Shown: positions 1 to 6,692 of the stretch, in pieces
Layout: every line of letters starts with the position of its first letter
Numbering within the stretch: the first letter of the stretch is position 1
Assembly: GCA_905235285.1 (NCBI GenBank)
Contig: CAJOLI010000014.1
Span: 1-33,436, forward strand
Length of the DNA: 33,436 bases
Source: an uncultured Bacteroidaceae bacterium
GTDB lineage: Bacteria > Bacteroidota > Bacteroidia > Bacteroidales > Bacteroidaceae
Reading direction: 5' to 3'
Notes under the pieces: generated by a model
The model's input: the letters and a program-made list of their open reading frames with translations, nothing else
Told to the model about the DNA's origin: nothing
Databases searched by the model: none
Program-made: the position numbers and the translations under genes

Positions 1-4
1 GTTT

Positions 5-46
5 ACAGTTTACGGCTTACAGTTTACGGCTTATATTTTATATTTT
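5..46. repeat. Heptad tandem array (ACAGTTT/ACGGCTT/ATATTTT)
   Basis: Six consecutive 7-nt units can be read in one register: ACAGTTT, ACGGCTT, ACAGTTT, ACGGCTT, ATATTTT, ATATTTT. The first four form an exact 14-bp direct repeat. The array begins at or before the window edge, since the first four bases (GTTT) fit a partial unit. It lies beyond the terminator of the HIT gene, so it is probably untranscribed or belongs to a neighbour outside the window. Confidence 0.75.
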
Positions 47-97
47 CTAAAAGAACTTTCGAGGTCTTGGGCCAACTCCTAAATTATTGCCAAAAAG

Positions 98-121
98 AAA
101 TCCCACCAGAAGGCGGGATTT
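98..121 (-). terminator. Terminator of the greA-HIT unit
   Basis: The arms AAATCCC-A-CC and GG-C-GGGATTT pair around a short AGAA loop with one A-C mismatch. Read on the minus strand the stem is followed by TTTCTTTTTGG, a typical U tract. It starts 26 nt past the HIT stop codon. A T-rich run also follows on the plus strand, so it may work in both directions. Confidence 0.75.
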
Positions 122-146
122 TCTTTTTAGTATGTGCTGAGGCGGT

Positions 147-545
147 TTAGCCTTGGAAATTTGCGCGTATGGCATCGGCGACGGCTTGCATCTCCTCGGC
201 GGGCAGCTGCAGCTTAGGGTTGGAGAAGAGCATGTCGCGCTCGCTCTGCATGGGGATGAGGTGGATGTGGGCATGCGGGACCTCCAGGCCAAGCACGGCC
301 TCGCCGACTTTCACGCAGGGGATTGTCTGCTTGATGGCGCGTGCCACGCGCGCAGCAAAGACGTGGAGGCGCGCCAGCTCGTCGTCCTCAAGGTCGAAGA
401 TATAGTCGACTTCGCGGCGGGGAATGACGAGGGTATGGCCTTTGACGATTGGGTTGATATCGAGGAATGCATAGAACTCATCGTCGGCGGCGCAGCAGTA
501 GCTGGGTATCTCGCCGGCGGCTATCTTACTGAATATTGATGCCAT
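147..545 (-). CDS. HIT family nucleotide-binding hydrolase
   Basis: This 132-residue protein has the histidine-triad signature HAHIHLIP at residues 91-98, with His91, His93 and His95 as the triad and the middle triad His as the expected nucleophile. The N-terminal MASIFSKIAAGEIP is typical of the bacterial HIT (Hint/PKCI-like) branch. Family members hydrolyse nucleotide phosphoramidates and related AMP-linked compounds in the cytosol; the exact substrate cannot be read from sequence. The length is normal for the family. It lies 89 nt downstream of greA on the same strand with no promoter visible in the gap, so co-transcription is likely; greA next to a HIT gene is, as I recall, common in Bacteroidetes. 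The spacer holds a heptad repeat array. Confidence 0.93.
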   Translation of the reverse strand: MASIFSKIAAGEIPSYCCAADDEFYAFLDINPIVKGHTLVIPRREVDYIFDLEDDELARLHVFAARVARAIKQTIPCVKVGEAVLGLEVPHAHIHLIPMQSERDMLFSNPKLQLPAEEMQAVADAIRANFQG

Positions 546-560
546 AGCATTAATTAGGGA

Positions 561-609
561 ATAGTTAATAGTTAAGAGTTAAGAGTTAACAGTTAAGAAT
601 TAAGATTAG
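561..609. repeat. Heptad tandem array (AGAGTTA type), seven units
   Basis: Seven 7-nt units follow each other without an indel: ATAGTTA, ATAGTTA, AGAGTTA, AGAGTTA, ACAGTTA, AGAATTA, AGATTAG. The array fills most of the gap between greA and the HIT gene and should be part of their shared transcript. The unit is the same kind as in the array at 1304-1373, in a different phase notation. Confidence 0.85.
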
Positions 610-634
610 GGCGGAAGGTTTATCCGTTAGTCTG

Positions 635-1105
635 TTATTCCTCGTAGCTGATGCCGAGGATTTCGAGGTGGATAAGACCTTGCGGCACCTGAATCTCTGC
701 GACGTCGCCGACTTTCTTGCCAAGCAGTCCTTGGGCGATAGGCGTCTTCACGCTAATCTTGCCCTCACGCAGGTTAGCCTCGGTCTCGCTGACGATGGTG
801 TAGGCCATCTTGGCGCCGTTCTTCACATTCTTAAGTTCTACGCGCGTGAGGATCTGTACGGTGTCGGCGTTGAGCTTGCTCGTGTCGATGATCTTGGCAT
901 CGGCGATGGTCATCTTCAGCTGCGTAATCTTCATCTCTAAGAGGCTCTGCGCCTCCTTGGCAGCCTCGTACTCTGCGTTCTCGCTGAGGTCGCCCTTGTC
1001 GCGTGCCTCGGCGATAGCGGCCGAAGCCTTGGGACGCTCAACAGATTCCAACTGTTGGAGCTCGGCTACGAGTTTGTCGTAGCCCTTCTGGGTCATGTAA
1101 GCCAT
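635..1105 (-). CDS. greA: Transcription elongation factor GreA
   Basis: The 156-residue product matches GreA throughout. An N-terminal coiled-coil hairpin (about residues 1-75) carries the conserved GDLSENAEYEAAKE stretch near residues 38-51, whose acidic residues reach the RNA polymerase active site and stimulate cleavage of backtracked RNA. A C-terminal FKBP-like domain follows (about 80-156; VSETEANLREGKISVKTPIAQGL region). Length is normal. It has its own promoter at 1207-1238 and a leader of about 95 nt. The HIT gene follows on the same strand. The start ATG gives MAYMTQKGYDKL, the expected GreA N-terminus. Confidence 0.97.
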   Translation of the reverse strand: MAYMTQKGYDKLVAELQQLESVERPKASAAIAEARDKGDLSENAEYEAAKEAQSLLEMKITQLKMTIADAKIIDTSKLNADTVQILTRVELKNVKNGAKMAYTIVSETEANLREGKISVKTPIAQGLLGKKVGDVAEIQVPQGLIHLEILGISYEE

Positions 1106-1206
1106 TATAATATATTCTTCTTAATTAACAATTTAATTAAAAGGAGACAAAAGTAAAAGAGCTCCGCTTTGGTCGCAGAACCCTTCTCTTTTGGCTTTAT
1201 CGTAGG

Positions 1207-1238
1207 CAAAGGTAGCCTCTTTTATTTAATCCACCAAA
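1207..1238 (-). promoter_or_regulatory. Promoter of greA (TTTG-N20-TACCTTTG)
   Basis: On the minus strand, TTTG (1235-1238) is followed after exactly 20 nt by TACCTTTG (1207-1214). This is a full match to the Bacteroidetes sigma-ABfr consensus (TTTG, 19-21 nt, TAnnTTTG). Transcription would start near 1201, leaving a leader of roughly 95 nt before greA. Confidence 0.8.
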
Positions 1239-1303
1239 TAAAAAGGCAAAATTAAATCATCAGGGTGCATTTTTGAGCTTTTCGAAAACCTTTGAGCCCG
1301 TGA

Positions 1304-1373
1304 AAGAGTTAAGAGTTAAGAGATAGAAGTTAATAATTAAGAGTTAATAGTTAAGAGTTGATAGTTAAGAGTT
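1304..1373. repeat. Heptad tandem array (AAGAGTT), ten units
   Basis: Ten 7-nt units in one uninterrupted register: AAGAGTT, AAGAGTT, AAGAGAT, AGAAGTT, AATAATT, AAGAGTT, AATAGTT, AAGAGTT, GATAGTT, AAGAGTT. Five are identical and the others differ at one to three positions. It lies 34 nt beyond the stop codon of the gene at 1408-2013. It is the longest array in the window. Confidence 0.9.
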
Positions 1374-1407
1374 AAAAGGATACACGAATATTGACATTCA
1401 CGACGTC

Positions 1408-2013
1408 TTAGAACTTACAGCGCACACCAACGAGGGCTACACCCTGTTCGCCGCAACCCAGCTCTACGAAGCCACGGAGCTTGGTACCACCTGCCTCGAA
1501 GCCGAGCAACGTGAGTTGCCAGTTGAAGTGTATCATCGTGTCGTCTTCCTGCTCTACGTCACTTTCATCGCAGTCGATGCTCTCTTTACGCAGTGTAAGA
1601 CCCGTGCCCAGCTTCGAATACATGCCGATATGTTTCTTCCTCAGCCAGTCGAATTTAACGGCGGGAAGCAGCGTGAAGTAGGAGTGCTTCAGTTCGCCGT
1701 CTTTCTTTTTCATGAACAAGATGTCCTGCTTGTTGTGAGCAAAGACGAAGATGCCACCCACTCCGAGCCATGGTTTTAGATGATAGAAATACTCTGCCGA
1801 AAAGGGTCCCCTGAACTTCTCGTTGTCGTAAGTCACTGAAGACCCCGAAACAAGTATGGTCGTAGCATCTTCCAAACCATTAATCCACTGAGAGTTTGAG
1901 GCGGCACCAAAACTGATTGCCACTTCGTGTTTTGTGTCGTTGTACCCATCCTGAGCCTGAGCGACTGTAGCTGCCGTCAAGGCAGAAACTACAATAAAGA
2001 GTAACTTTTTCAT
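1408..2013 (-). CDS. Secreted outer-membrane-barrel-like protein, unknown function
   Basis: The 201-residue product begins with a clear Sec signal peptide (MKKLLFIVVSALTAATVAQAQ, cleavage expected near residue 21). The rest alternates polar and aromatic residues in a pattern suggestive of beta strands (EVAISFGAAS, GPFSAEYFYHL, GVGGIFVFAH) and ends in the aromatic residue Phe (VGVRCKF), as many outer-membrane barrels do. I infer a small 8-strand-like barrel in the outer membrane; I recognise no specific family. An acidic stretch (CDESDVEQEDD) near residues 148-158 may be a surface loop. It stands alone with its own -7 box at 2035-2042 and a very short leader. Confidence 0.8.
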   Translation of the reverse strand: MKKLLFIVVSALTAATVAQAQDGYNDTKHEVAISFGAASNSQWINGLEDATTILVSGSSVTYDNEKFRGPFSAEYFYHLKPWLGVGGIFVFAHNKQDILFMKKKDGELKHSYFTLLPAVKFDWLRKKHIGMYSKLGTGLTLRKESIDCDESDVEQEDDTMIHFNWQLTLLGFEAGGTKLRGFVELGCGEQGVALVGVRCKF

Positions 2014-2034
2014 GTTTTTAACAATTTATCGGCA

Positions 2035-2042
2035 CAAAGGTA
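2035..2042 (-). promoter_or_regulatory. -7 box (TACCTTTG) of the barrel-like gene
   Basis: TACCTTTG on the minus strand ends 21 nt before the ATG of the gene at 2013, giving a leader of roughly 15-18 nt. No clean TTTG occurs 19-21 nt upstream; TTTA at 2063-2066 is the nearest candidate. Confidence 0.6.
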
Positions 2043-2203
2043 GGGAATATTATTGAGACTCGTAAAAAAACAAAACGAAATTTTCAGGGAATATGCACTT
2101 TCGGTTTTTAAGCACCACGTCATTTGGAGAGTTCCATACTTCACAATCAGTGCTTGATTGCTTCTTTAACTTTTCTCTTATTCTCTTTTCTCTAAATATG
2201 GTC

Positions 2204-2354
2204 GTCACTTCGTTCCTCCGCTCGGCGCTTGCGACGCTTCGATACTTCGAAGAATGTCTCAAGAAAATATATTTAAAAAATCTCTCAACTTCATGTGCTT
2301 GAATGATTTTCTTCAAGTGTGAAGCGTCGCAAGCGCCGAGCGGAGCGAAGTGAC
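2204..2354. repeat. Large inverted repeat with GC-rich arms
   Basis: The left arm (2204-2254) and right arm (2309-2354) are reverse complements: 9 bp, a small asymmetry (TTCCT against CT), then 23 perfectly paired bp (2218-2240 with 2321-2343), followed by a weaker extension through GATACTTCGAAGAA. The loop is about 54 nt and AT-rich. The arms are markedly GC-rich in an AT-rich spacer (core CCGCTCGGCGCTTGCGACGC). It is not a terminator because no T tract follows. A miniature mobile element or REP-like element is possible; no target duplication was noticed. Confidence 0.85.
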
Positions 2355-2355
2355 C

Positions 2356-2376
2356 CTTATATTTTATATCTTATAA
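2356..2376. repeat. Three AT heptads (CTTATAT type)
   Basis: CTTATAT, TTTATAT, CTTATAA occur in a row, directly beside the right arm of the large inverted repeat and just before the pckA terminator. With only three AT-rich units this is the weakest of the listed arrays. Confidence 0.45.
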
Positions 2377-2381
2377 CAAAA

Positions 2382-2413
2382 ACCGCCGCCGATTCTGCTG
2401 AACCGACGGCGGT
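2382..2413 (-). terminator. Terminator of pckA
   Basis: ACCGCCG (2382-2388) pairs with CGGCGGT (2407-2413), with inner pairing TTC/GAA around a TGCT loop. On the minus strand the stem is followed by TTTTTG. It begins 26 nt after the pckA stop codon. Confidence 0.85.
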
Positions 2414-2438
2414 ATATCAAGATGTATTAACTAGCTCA

Positions 2439-4064
2439 TTAGAGCTTCGGACCTGCAGCAACGAGAGCCTTGCCAGCTTCGTTGGTGGTGTACTTGCCGA
2501 AGTTCTTGATGAAGCGTGCGGCAAGGTCCTTGGCCTTCTCTTCCCACTGGGCAGCGTCGGCGTAGGTGTCGCGAGGATCGAGGATAGCGGGATTCACGTT
2601 GGGCAGAGCCGTGGGCACTTCGAAGTCGAAGTAAGGAATCTTCTTGGTCTCAGCCTTCAGGATGCTGCCGTCGAGGATAGCGTCGATGATACCGCGTGTG
2701 TCGGGGATGCTGATGCGCTTGCCTGTGCCGTTCCAGCCAGTGTTGACCAGATAAGCCTTGGCACCGCTCTTCTCCATCTTCTTGACGAGCTCCTCGGCAT
2801 ACTTCGTGGGATGCAGCTCGAGGAATGCCTGACCGAAGCAAGCGCTGAAGGTAGGCGTGGGCTCGGTGATGCCGCGCTCTGTGCCGGCGAGCTTAGCGGT
2901 GAAACCGCTGAGGAAGTAGTACTTGGTCTGCTCGGGGGTCAGGATGCTAACGGGAGGCAGCACGCCGAAAGCGTCAGCCGAGAGGAAGATGACGTTCTTA
3001 GCCTCGGGACCAGCGCTCTTGCCGTTGACCTTCTTCACAATCTTCTCGATATGCTCAATAGGATAGCTTACGCGGGTGTTCTCGGTAACGCTCTTATCGG
3101 CGAAGTCAATCTTACCTGTCTTGGGGCATACGGTGACGTTCTCGAGGAGTGCATTGCGCTTGATGGCACCATAGATGTCGGGCTCATTCTCCTTCGAGAG
3201 GTTGATAACCTTAGCGTAGCAGCCGCCTTCGAGGTTGAAGACGCCCTCGTCATCCCATCCGTGCTCGTCATCGCCGATGAGCAGACGCTTCGGGTCGGTA
3301 GAGAGGGTGGTCTTACCTGTGCCAGAGAGGCCGAAGAAGATAGCGGTGTTCTTGCCTTCCATGTCGGTGTTGGCCGAGCAGTGCATCGAAGCGATGCCCT
3401 GGAGGGGGAGGTAGTAGTTCTGCATGGAGAACATACCTTTCTTCATCTCACCGCCGTACCAGGTGTTGATGATGACCTGCTCGCGGCTGGTGGTGTTGAA
3501 GGCTACGCACGTCTCGCTGTTGAGGCCGAGTTCTGCATAGTTCTCAACCTTAGCCTTTGAAGCGTTGTAGATGACGAAGTTGGGTTCGAAGTTCTCGAGC
3601 TCAGCCTCGGTGGGCTGGATAAACATGTTCTTAACGAAGTGAGCCTGCCATGCGACCTCGACGACGAAGCGGACAGCCAGGCGTGTAGCCTCGTTGGCGC
3701 CGCAGAAAGCATCTACGACATAGAGGTTCTTGCCGGAGAGCTCCTTCAGGGCGATATCCTTGACCTTGGCCCAGACCTCTTCACTCATGGGGTGGTTGTC
3801 GTTCTTGTAGCCCTCGGTTGTCCACCACACTTTGTCGTGGCTCTGAGCATCGTCGACGATATACTTGTCTTTAGGCGAACGACCTGTGTAGATACCGGTC
3901 ATGACGTTTACGGCGCCAAGTTCGGTCTCCGTGCCAACCTCGAAGCCTTCGAGACCGGCCTTGGTTTCTTCCTCAAAAAGGAACTCATAGGAAGGGTTGT
4001 AGGCAATCACGGTGCTACCCTTGATGCCATACTTCTCTAAAACAGAAGCATCAAATTTTGCCAT
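2439..4064 (-). CDS. pckA: Phosphoenolpyruvate carboxykinase (ATP)
   Basis: The 541-residue protein has all the hallmarks of ATP-dependent PEPCK: substrate loop GRSPKDKY (61-68), the metal-site region YGGEMKKG (203-210) and MHCSAN (227-232), the P-loop GLSGTGKTT (245-253) and the Mg/nucleotide motif [10 protein letters not shown] (263-272). It interconverts oxaloacetate plus ATP with phosphoenolpyruvate, CO2 and ADP. In Bacteroidales this enzyme usually runs in the PEP-carboxylating direction on the route to succinate and propionate (known for the group, inferred here). It is a single-gene unit with its own promoter (4115-4122) and terminator, divergent from sufC. A 413-codon plus-strand reading frame inside it is a codon-bias shadow. 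Confidence 0.98.
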   Translation of the reverse strand: MAKFDASVLEKYGIKGSTVIAYNPSYEFLFEEETKAGLEGFEVGTETELGAVNVMTGIYTGRSPKDKYIVDDAQSHDKVWWTTEGYKNDNHPMSEEVWAKVKDIALKELSGKNLYVVDAFCGANEATRLAVRFVVEVAWQAHFVKNMFIQPTEAELENFEPNFVIYNASKAKVENYAELGLNSETCVAFNTTSREQVIINTWYGGEMKKGMFSMQNYYLPLQGIASMHCSANTDMEGKNTAIFFGLSGTGKTTLSTDPKRLLIGDDEHGWDDEGVFNLEGGCYAKVINLSKENEPDIYGAIKRNALLENVTVCPKTGKIDFADKSVTENTRVSYPIEHIEKIVKKVNGKSAGPEAKNVIFLSADAFGVLPPVSILTPEQTKYYFLSGFTAKLAGTERGITEPTPTFSACFGQAFLELHPTKYAEELVKKMEKSGAKAYLVNTGWNGTGKRISIPDTRGIIDAILDGSILKAETKKIPYFDFEVPTALPNVNPAILDPRDTYADAAQWEEKAKDLAARFIKNFGKYTTNEAGKALVAAGPKL

Positions 4065-4114
4065 TTCTTTTATATTTTTAGGGTTAGACTGAATATACCG
4101 CTCTTAAAGCGCCA

Positions 4115-4145
4115 CAAAATTAGATATTTCCGTTGACGTGGCGAA
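4115..4145 (-). promoter_or_regulatory. Promoter of pckA
   Basis: TAATTTTG (minus strand, 4115-4122) matches TAnnTTTG. A degenerate -33 (TTCG, 4142-4145) lies 19 nt upstream. The predicted leader is about 45 nt. It is back to back with the sufC promoter, about 70 bp apart. Confidence 0.55.
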
Positions 4146-4213
4146 GGGAAAAGAGCAAAAAAATGAAGCGCTAAATAAACTTTTATGATTTAAAAGCACT
4201 TTTGCAACGTTTG

Positions 4214-4246
4214 TTTGGCAAATCTTAAAAGAGTTTATTACCTTTG
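4214..4246 (+). promoter_or_regulatory. Promoter of the sufC operon (TTTG-N21-TACCTTTG)
   Basis: TTTG (4214-4217) is followed after 21 nt by TACCTTTG (4239-4246), a full Bacteroidetes consensus. The start site would be near 4251, giving a leader of about 25 nt. This promoter shows that sufC is the first gene of its transcript, with no sufB upstream. Confidence 0.85.
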
Positions 4247-4275
4247 CACCCACATTTTTCACTTCCGTATTCATT

Positions 4276-5025
4276 ATGTTAGAAATACGTAACTTGCACG
4301 CCAGCATCGGCGGCAAAGAAATACTCAAAGGCATAGACCTCAGAGTGGGTAAAGGTGAGATTCACGCACTCATGGGACTGAACGGCGCGGGTAAGTCGAC
4401 GCTCTCCAACGTCCTTGTGGGGCATCCGGCCTACGAGGTGACGCAGGGCAGCATCACCTTCCGTGGCAAAGACCTCCTGCAGCTCTCGCCCGACGAGCGG
4501 TCGCACGAAGGTCTCTTCCTCTCTTTCCAGCAGCCCGTGGAGATTCCCGGAGTGCCGATGACTAAGTTCATGCAGGCGGCCCTCAATGCCAAGCGTAAGT
4601 ACGAGGGCAAGGAGCCGTTGTCAGCGGCCGACTTTCTTAAGCTCATGCGCGAGCGGCGCAAGATTGTAGAGCTTGATGCCAAGCTCACCACACGCAGCGT
4701 CAACGAGGGCTTCAGCGGCGGCGAGAAGAAACGCAACGAAATCTTCCAGATGGCGATGCTCGAGCCAAAGCTCGCCATCCTCGACGAGACCGACTCCGGC
4801 CTCGACGTCGATGCCCTGCGCATCGTGGCCGAAGGCTTCAATCGCCTGCGCACGCCTGAGACCTCGGCTATTGTCATCACTCACTACCAGCGCTTGCTCG
4901 ACTACCTTAAGCCAGACTTCGTGCATGTGCTCATCGACGGGCGCATCGTCAAGAGCGGGGGGCCTGAGCTGGCCTTGGAGATAGAGGAACACGGCTTCGA
5001 CAAGTACTTGCCACAAAACGCTTGA
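4276..5025 (+). CDS. sufC: Fe-S cluster assembly ATPase SufC
   Basis: The 249-residue ABC ATPase has Walker A GLNGAGKST (34-42), the SufC-type signature FSGGEKKRNEIFQM (146-159), Walker B LAILDE (167-172), D-loop SGLDVDAL (174-181) and switch His in ITHYQR (201-206). The KKRNEI continuation after the signature separates SufC from transporter ATPases. It powers the SufBCD scaffold on which Fe-S clusters are built in the cytosol. sufD starts 3 nt after its stop. The upstream neighbour is divergent pckA, so the usual sufB partner is not adjacent. Confidence 0.97.
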   Translation: MLEIRNLHASIGGKEILKGIDLRVGKGEIHALMGLNGAGKSTLSNVLVGHPAYEVTQGSITFRGKDLLQLSPDERSHEGLFLSFQQPVEIPGVPMTKFMQAALNAKRKYEGKEPLSAADFLKLMRERRKIVELDAKLTTRSVNEGFSGGEKKRNEIFQMAMLEPKLAILDETDSGLDVDALRIVAEGFNRLRTPETSAIVITHYQRLLDYLKPDFVHVLIDGRIVKSGGPELALEIEEHGFDKYLPQNA

Positions 5026-5028
5026 ACG

Positions 5029-6219
5029 ATGGATGCTACGAAGCAGTACATAGACCTCTTCCAGCAAGAGCGGCAGCGCATTGACAATGGTGCGCCACGA
5101 ACGCTGAACAGGCTTCGCGACGACGCCTTGGCGGCTTTCTGCCGTCTCGGCTTCCCTTCAAGGCGCATCGAACGCTACAAATACACCGACGTAGCTCAAG
5201 CCTTCGAACCAAACTACGGGGTAAAGATATCGGGCACGCCGACTGCCGACGACCTCCCGCAGGCCGTCGCCCGCAGCTATGGGAGCCTCGCCTCCGTCGA
5301 CACCGACGGCATCGTAGCGCTTAATACCATGCTGGCGCAAGACATCACAGTCATCCACGTCCCCGCATCAACCTGCAAGGAGCACCCCGTCCAGCTCACC
5401 AATACCTTGCACTCCACCGCACCCCTCATGCACAACAGGCGGCTGCTCATCGTGGCTGAAGCGGGGGCTAAGGTGCAAGTCATACAGACAGACAAGGCCG
5501 ACGACGGGCAGGACTTCCTCACGACTCAAGTCACGGAGGTCATCGTGGGCCAGGGTGCCGAGGTGGAGTTCTACGACATAGAGGATTCCAGCGACCGCTG
5601 CCACCGCTTCCATCATTTCTTCGCACGCGTAGAGGCAGGAGGGAGACTCACACACGCCGCGTTTTCCTTGGCCGGAGGGCTCAGCCGCAACCAGACAGAC
5701 ATCGTACTCGCTGGCGAGGGAGCCGCAGCAACGCTCCTCGGCAGCGCCATAACCAGCGGCAGCCAGCACGTCGATAACAACACACTCATCGACCATCAGG
5801 CGCCTGCATGCACCAGCCGGGAGCTATATAAATATGTCGTAGACCAACAGTCCGCAGGAGCCTTCGCAGGGCGCGTCCTCGTGCGCGAAGGTGCAGAAAA
5901 GACCGATTCCATCGAGCGAAATGCCAACCTCGTATGCACCGACGAGGCTCACATGTGGACGCAGCCGATGCTCGAGATTTATGCCGACGACGTCCAGTGC
6001 AGCCACGGCAGCACCGTGGGGCAGATCAATGCCGATGCCCTCTTCTACATGCGCCAGCGAGGTATCAGCGATGCCGATGCCCGCATGTTGCTCAAGCAGG
6101 CCTTCGCCAGCGAAGTTCTGAGCGAAGTGCCTCTTGAGGCGCTACAGCTGCGACTGACGGCACTCGTCGAGAAGCGTTTCCGCAACTGCGAGGACTGCAA
6201 GTTTTGCAAGAACAACTAA
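5029..6219 (+). CDS. sufD: Fe-S cluster assembly protein SufD
   Basis: This 396-residue protein has the SufBD beta-helix architecture: an N-terminal helical part containing FPSRRIERYKYTDV (about 43-56), the repetitive beta-helix core, and the conserved C-terminal block SHGSTVGQINADALFYM (about 325-341) followed by RGISDADARMLLKQAFASEV. It could in principle be a SufB, but the length (SufB is about 470-480 residues), the N-terminus and the position after sufC fit SufD. It ends in a Cys pair region (RNCEDCKFCKNN) that could bind metal; I see this directly but cannot say whether it is functional. It is tightly coupled to sufC (3-nt gap). Confidence 0.93.
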   Translation: MDATKQYIDLFQQERQRIDNGAPRTLNRLRDDALAAFCRLGFPSRRIERYKYTDVAQAFEPNYGVKISGTPTADDLPQAVARSYGSLASVDTDGIVALNTMLAQDITVIHVPASTCKEHPVQLTNTLHSTAPLMHNRRLLIVAEAGAKVQVIQTDKADDGQDFLTTQVTEVIVGQGAEVEFYDIEDSSDRCHRFHHFFARVEAGGRLTHAAFSLAGGLSRNQTDIVLAGEGAAATLLGSAITSGSQHVDNNTLIDHQAPACTSRELYKYVVDQQSAGAFAGRVLVREGAEKTDSIERNANLVCTDEAHMWTQPMLEIYADDVQCSHGSTVGQINADALFYMRQRGISDADARMLLKQAFASEVLSEVPLEALQLRLTALVEKRFRNCEDCKFCKNN

Positions 6220-6238
6220 GAATAGAAAGCTTGAAACC

Positions 6239-6664
6239 TTGATATCTTTTCAGACCATAAACGTAGAGATGCCCGCCATTGACGAAGAGCTCATTCGGCG
6301 GTGGGTAGTGGCCGTGGCAGCAAGCTACGGGCGTACCACGGGTGACGTGGCTTATGTCTTTGTCGATGACGAGGAAATCCTGCGCGTCAACCGCCAGTTC
6401 CTCGGCCACGACTACTACACCGACATCATCACATTCGACAGCGGCTCGACACGTCACGTCGCCGGCGACCTCATCATAAGTCTCGACACCGTGCGCTCAA
6501 ACGCACAGGGCCTGTCACAGCCTTACGGGCGCGAGCTGCACCGCGTCATCATCCACGGCATACTCCACCTCTGCGGACTCAACGACAAAGGCCCGGGCGA
6601 ACGCGAGCTGATGGAAGCAGCCGAAGACCGGGCCCTTGACATATTAAAAGGCCTCACAGCCTGA
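6239..6664 (+). CDS. ybeY: Endoribonuclease YbeY (rRNA maturation factor)
   Basis: A 141-residue UPF0054/YbeY protein. The central ITFDSG and the zinc motif HGILHLCGLND (106-116) are visible. YbeY is a metal-dependent RNase involved in 16S rRNA 3' maturation and ribosome quality control. The canonical motif is H-x3-H-x5-H; here the third position is Asp116 rather than His, which I recall as usual in Bacteroidetes (LCGxxDKxPxE). The start used is a TTG at 6239, because MISFQTINVEMP aligns with the expected family N-terminus; the first ATG would remove ten residues. It follows sufD by 19 nt. Confidence 0.92.
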   Translation: MISFQTINVEMPAIDEELIRRWVVAVAASYGRTTGDVAYVFVDDEEILRVNRQFLGHDYYTDIITFDSGSTRHVAGDLIISLDTVRSNAQGLSQPYGRELHRVIIHGILHLCGLNDKGPGERELMEAAEDRALDILKGLTA

Positions 6665-6692
6665 TTATTCACCCACCAAAATACTATCGACA

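Larger units (their letters stand above)
1106..1407. other. Spacer between the barrel-like gene and greA
   Basis: About 300 nt without a gene. It holds the greA promoter (1207-1238), an AT-rich leader, and a ten-unit heptad array (1304-1373). A second possible -7 match (TACTTTTG on the minus strand, 1148-1155) lies closer to greA but lacks a -33 partner. No convincing hairpin terminator was found for the upstream gene at 1408-2013. Confidence 0.6.
2043..2438. other. Spacer downstream of pckA with inverted repeat and terminator
   Basis: About 400 nt with no believable gene. It contains, in the direction of pckA transcription, the pckA terminator (2382-2413), three AT heptads (2356-2376), a large imperfect inverted repeat (2204-2354) and a pyrimidine-rich tract around 2161-2192. 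An 88-codon minus-strand reading frame here crosses the inverted repeat and has no family resemblance, so I do not call it. Confidence 0.6.

Noticed and set aside
1304-1373. CRISPR array
   Set aside because: The 7-nt units are contiguous, with no spacers and no cas genes nearby.
2050-2316. Minus-strand 88-codon frame between pckA and the barrel-like gene
   Set aside because: It crosses the loop and left arm of the large inverted repeat, has no family resemblance and contains the -7 box flank; it is most likely non-coding.
2319-3560. Long plus-strand reading frame (413 codons) opposite pckA
   Set aside because: It lies inside pckA on the other strand, its translation is Leu/Ala/Glu/Gly-rich with no family features, and pckA is unmistakable. 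GC-rich third positions create such shadows.
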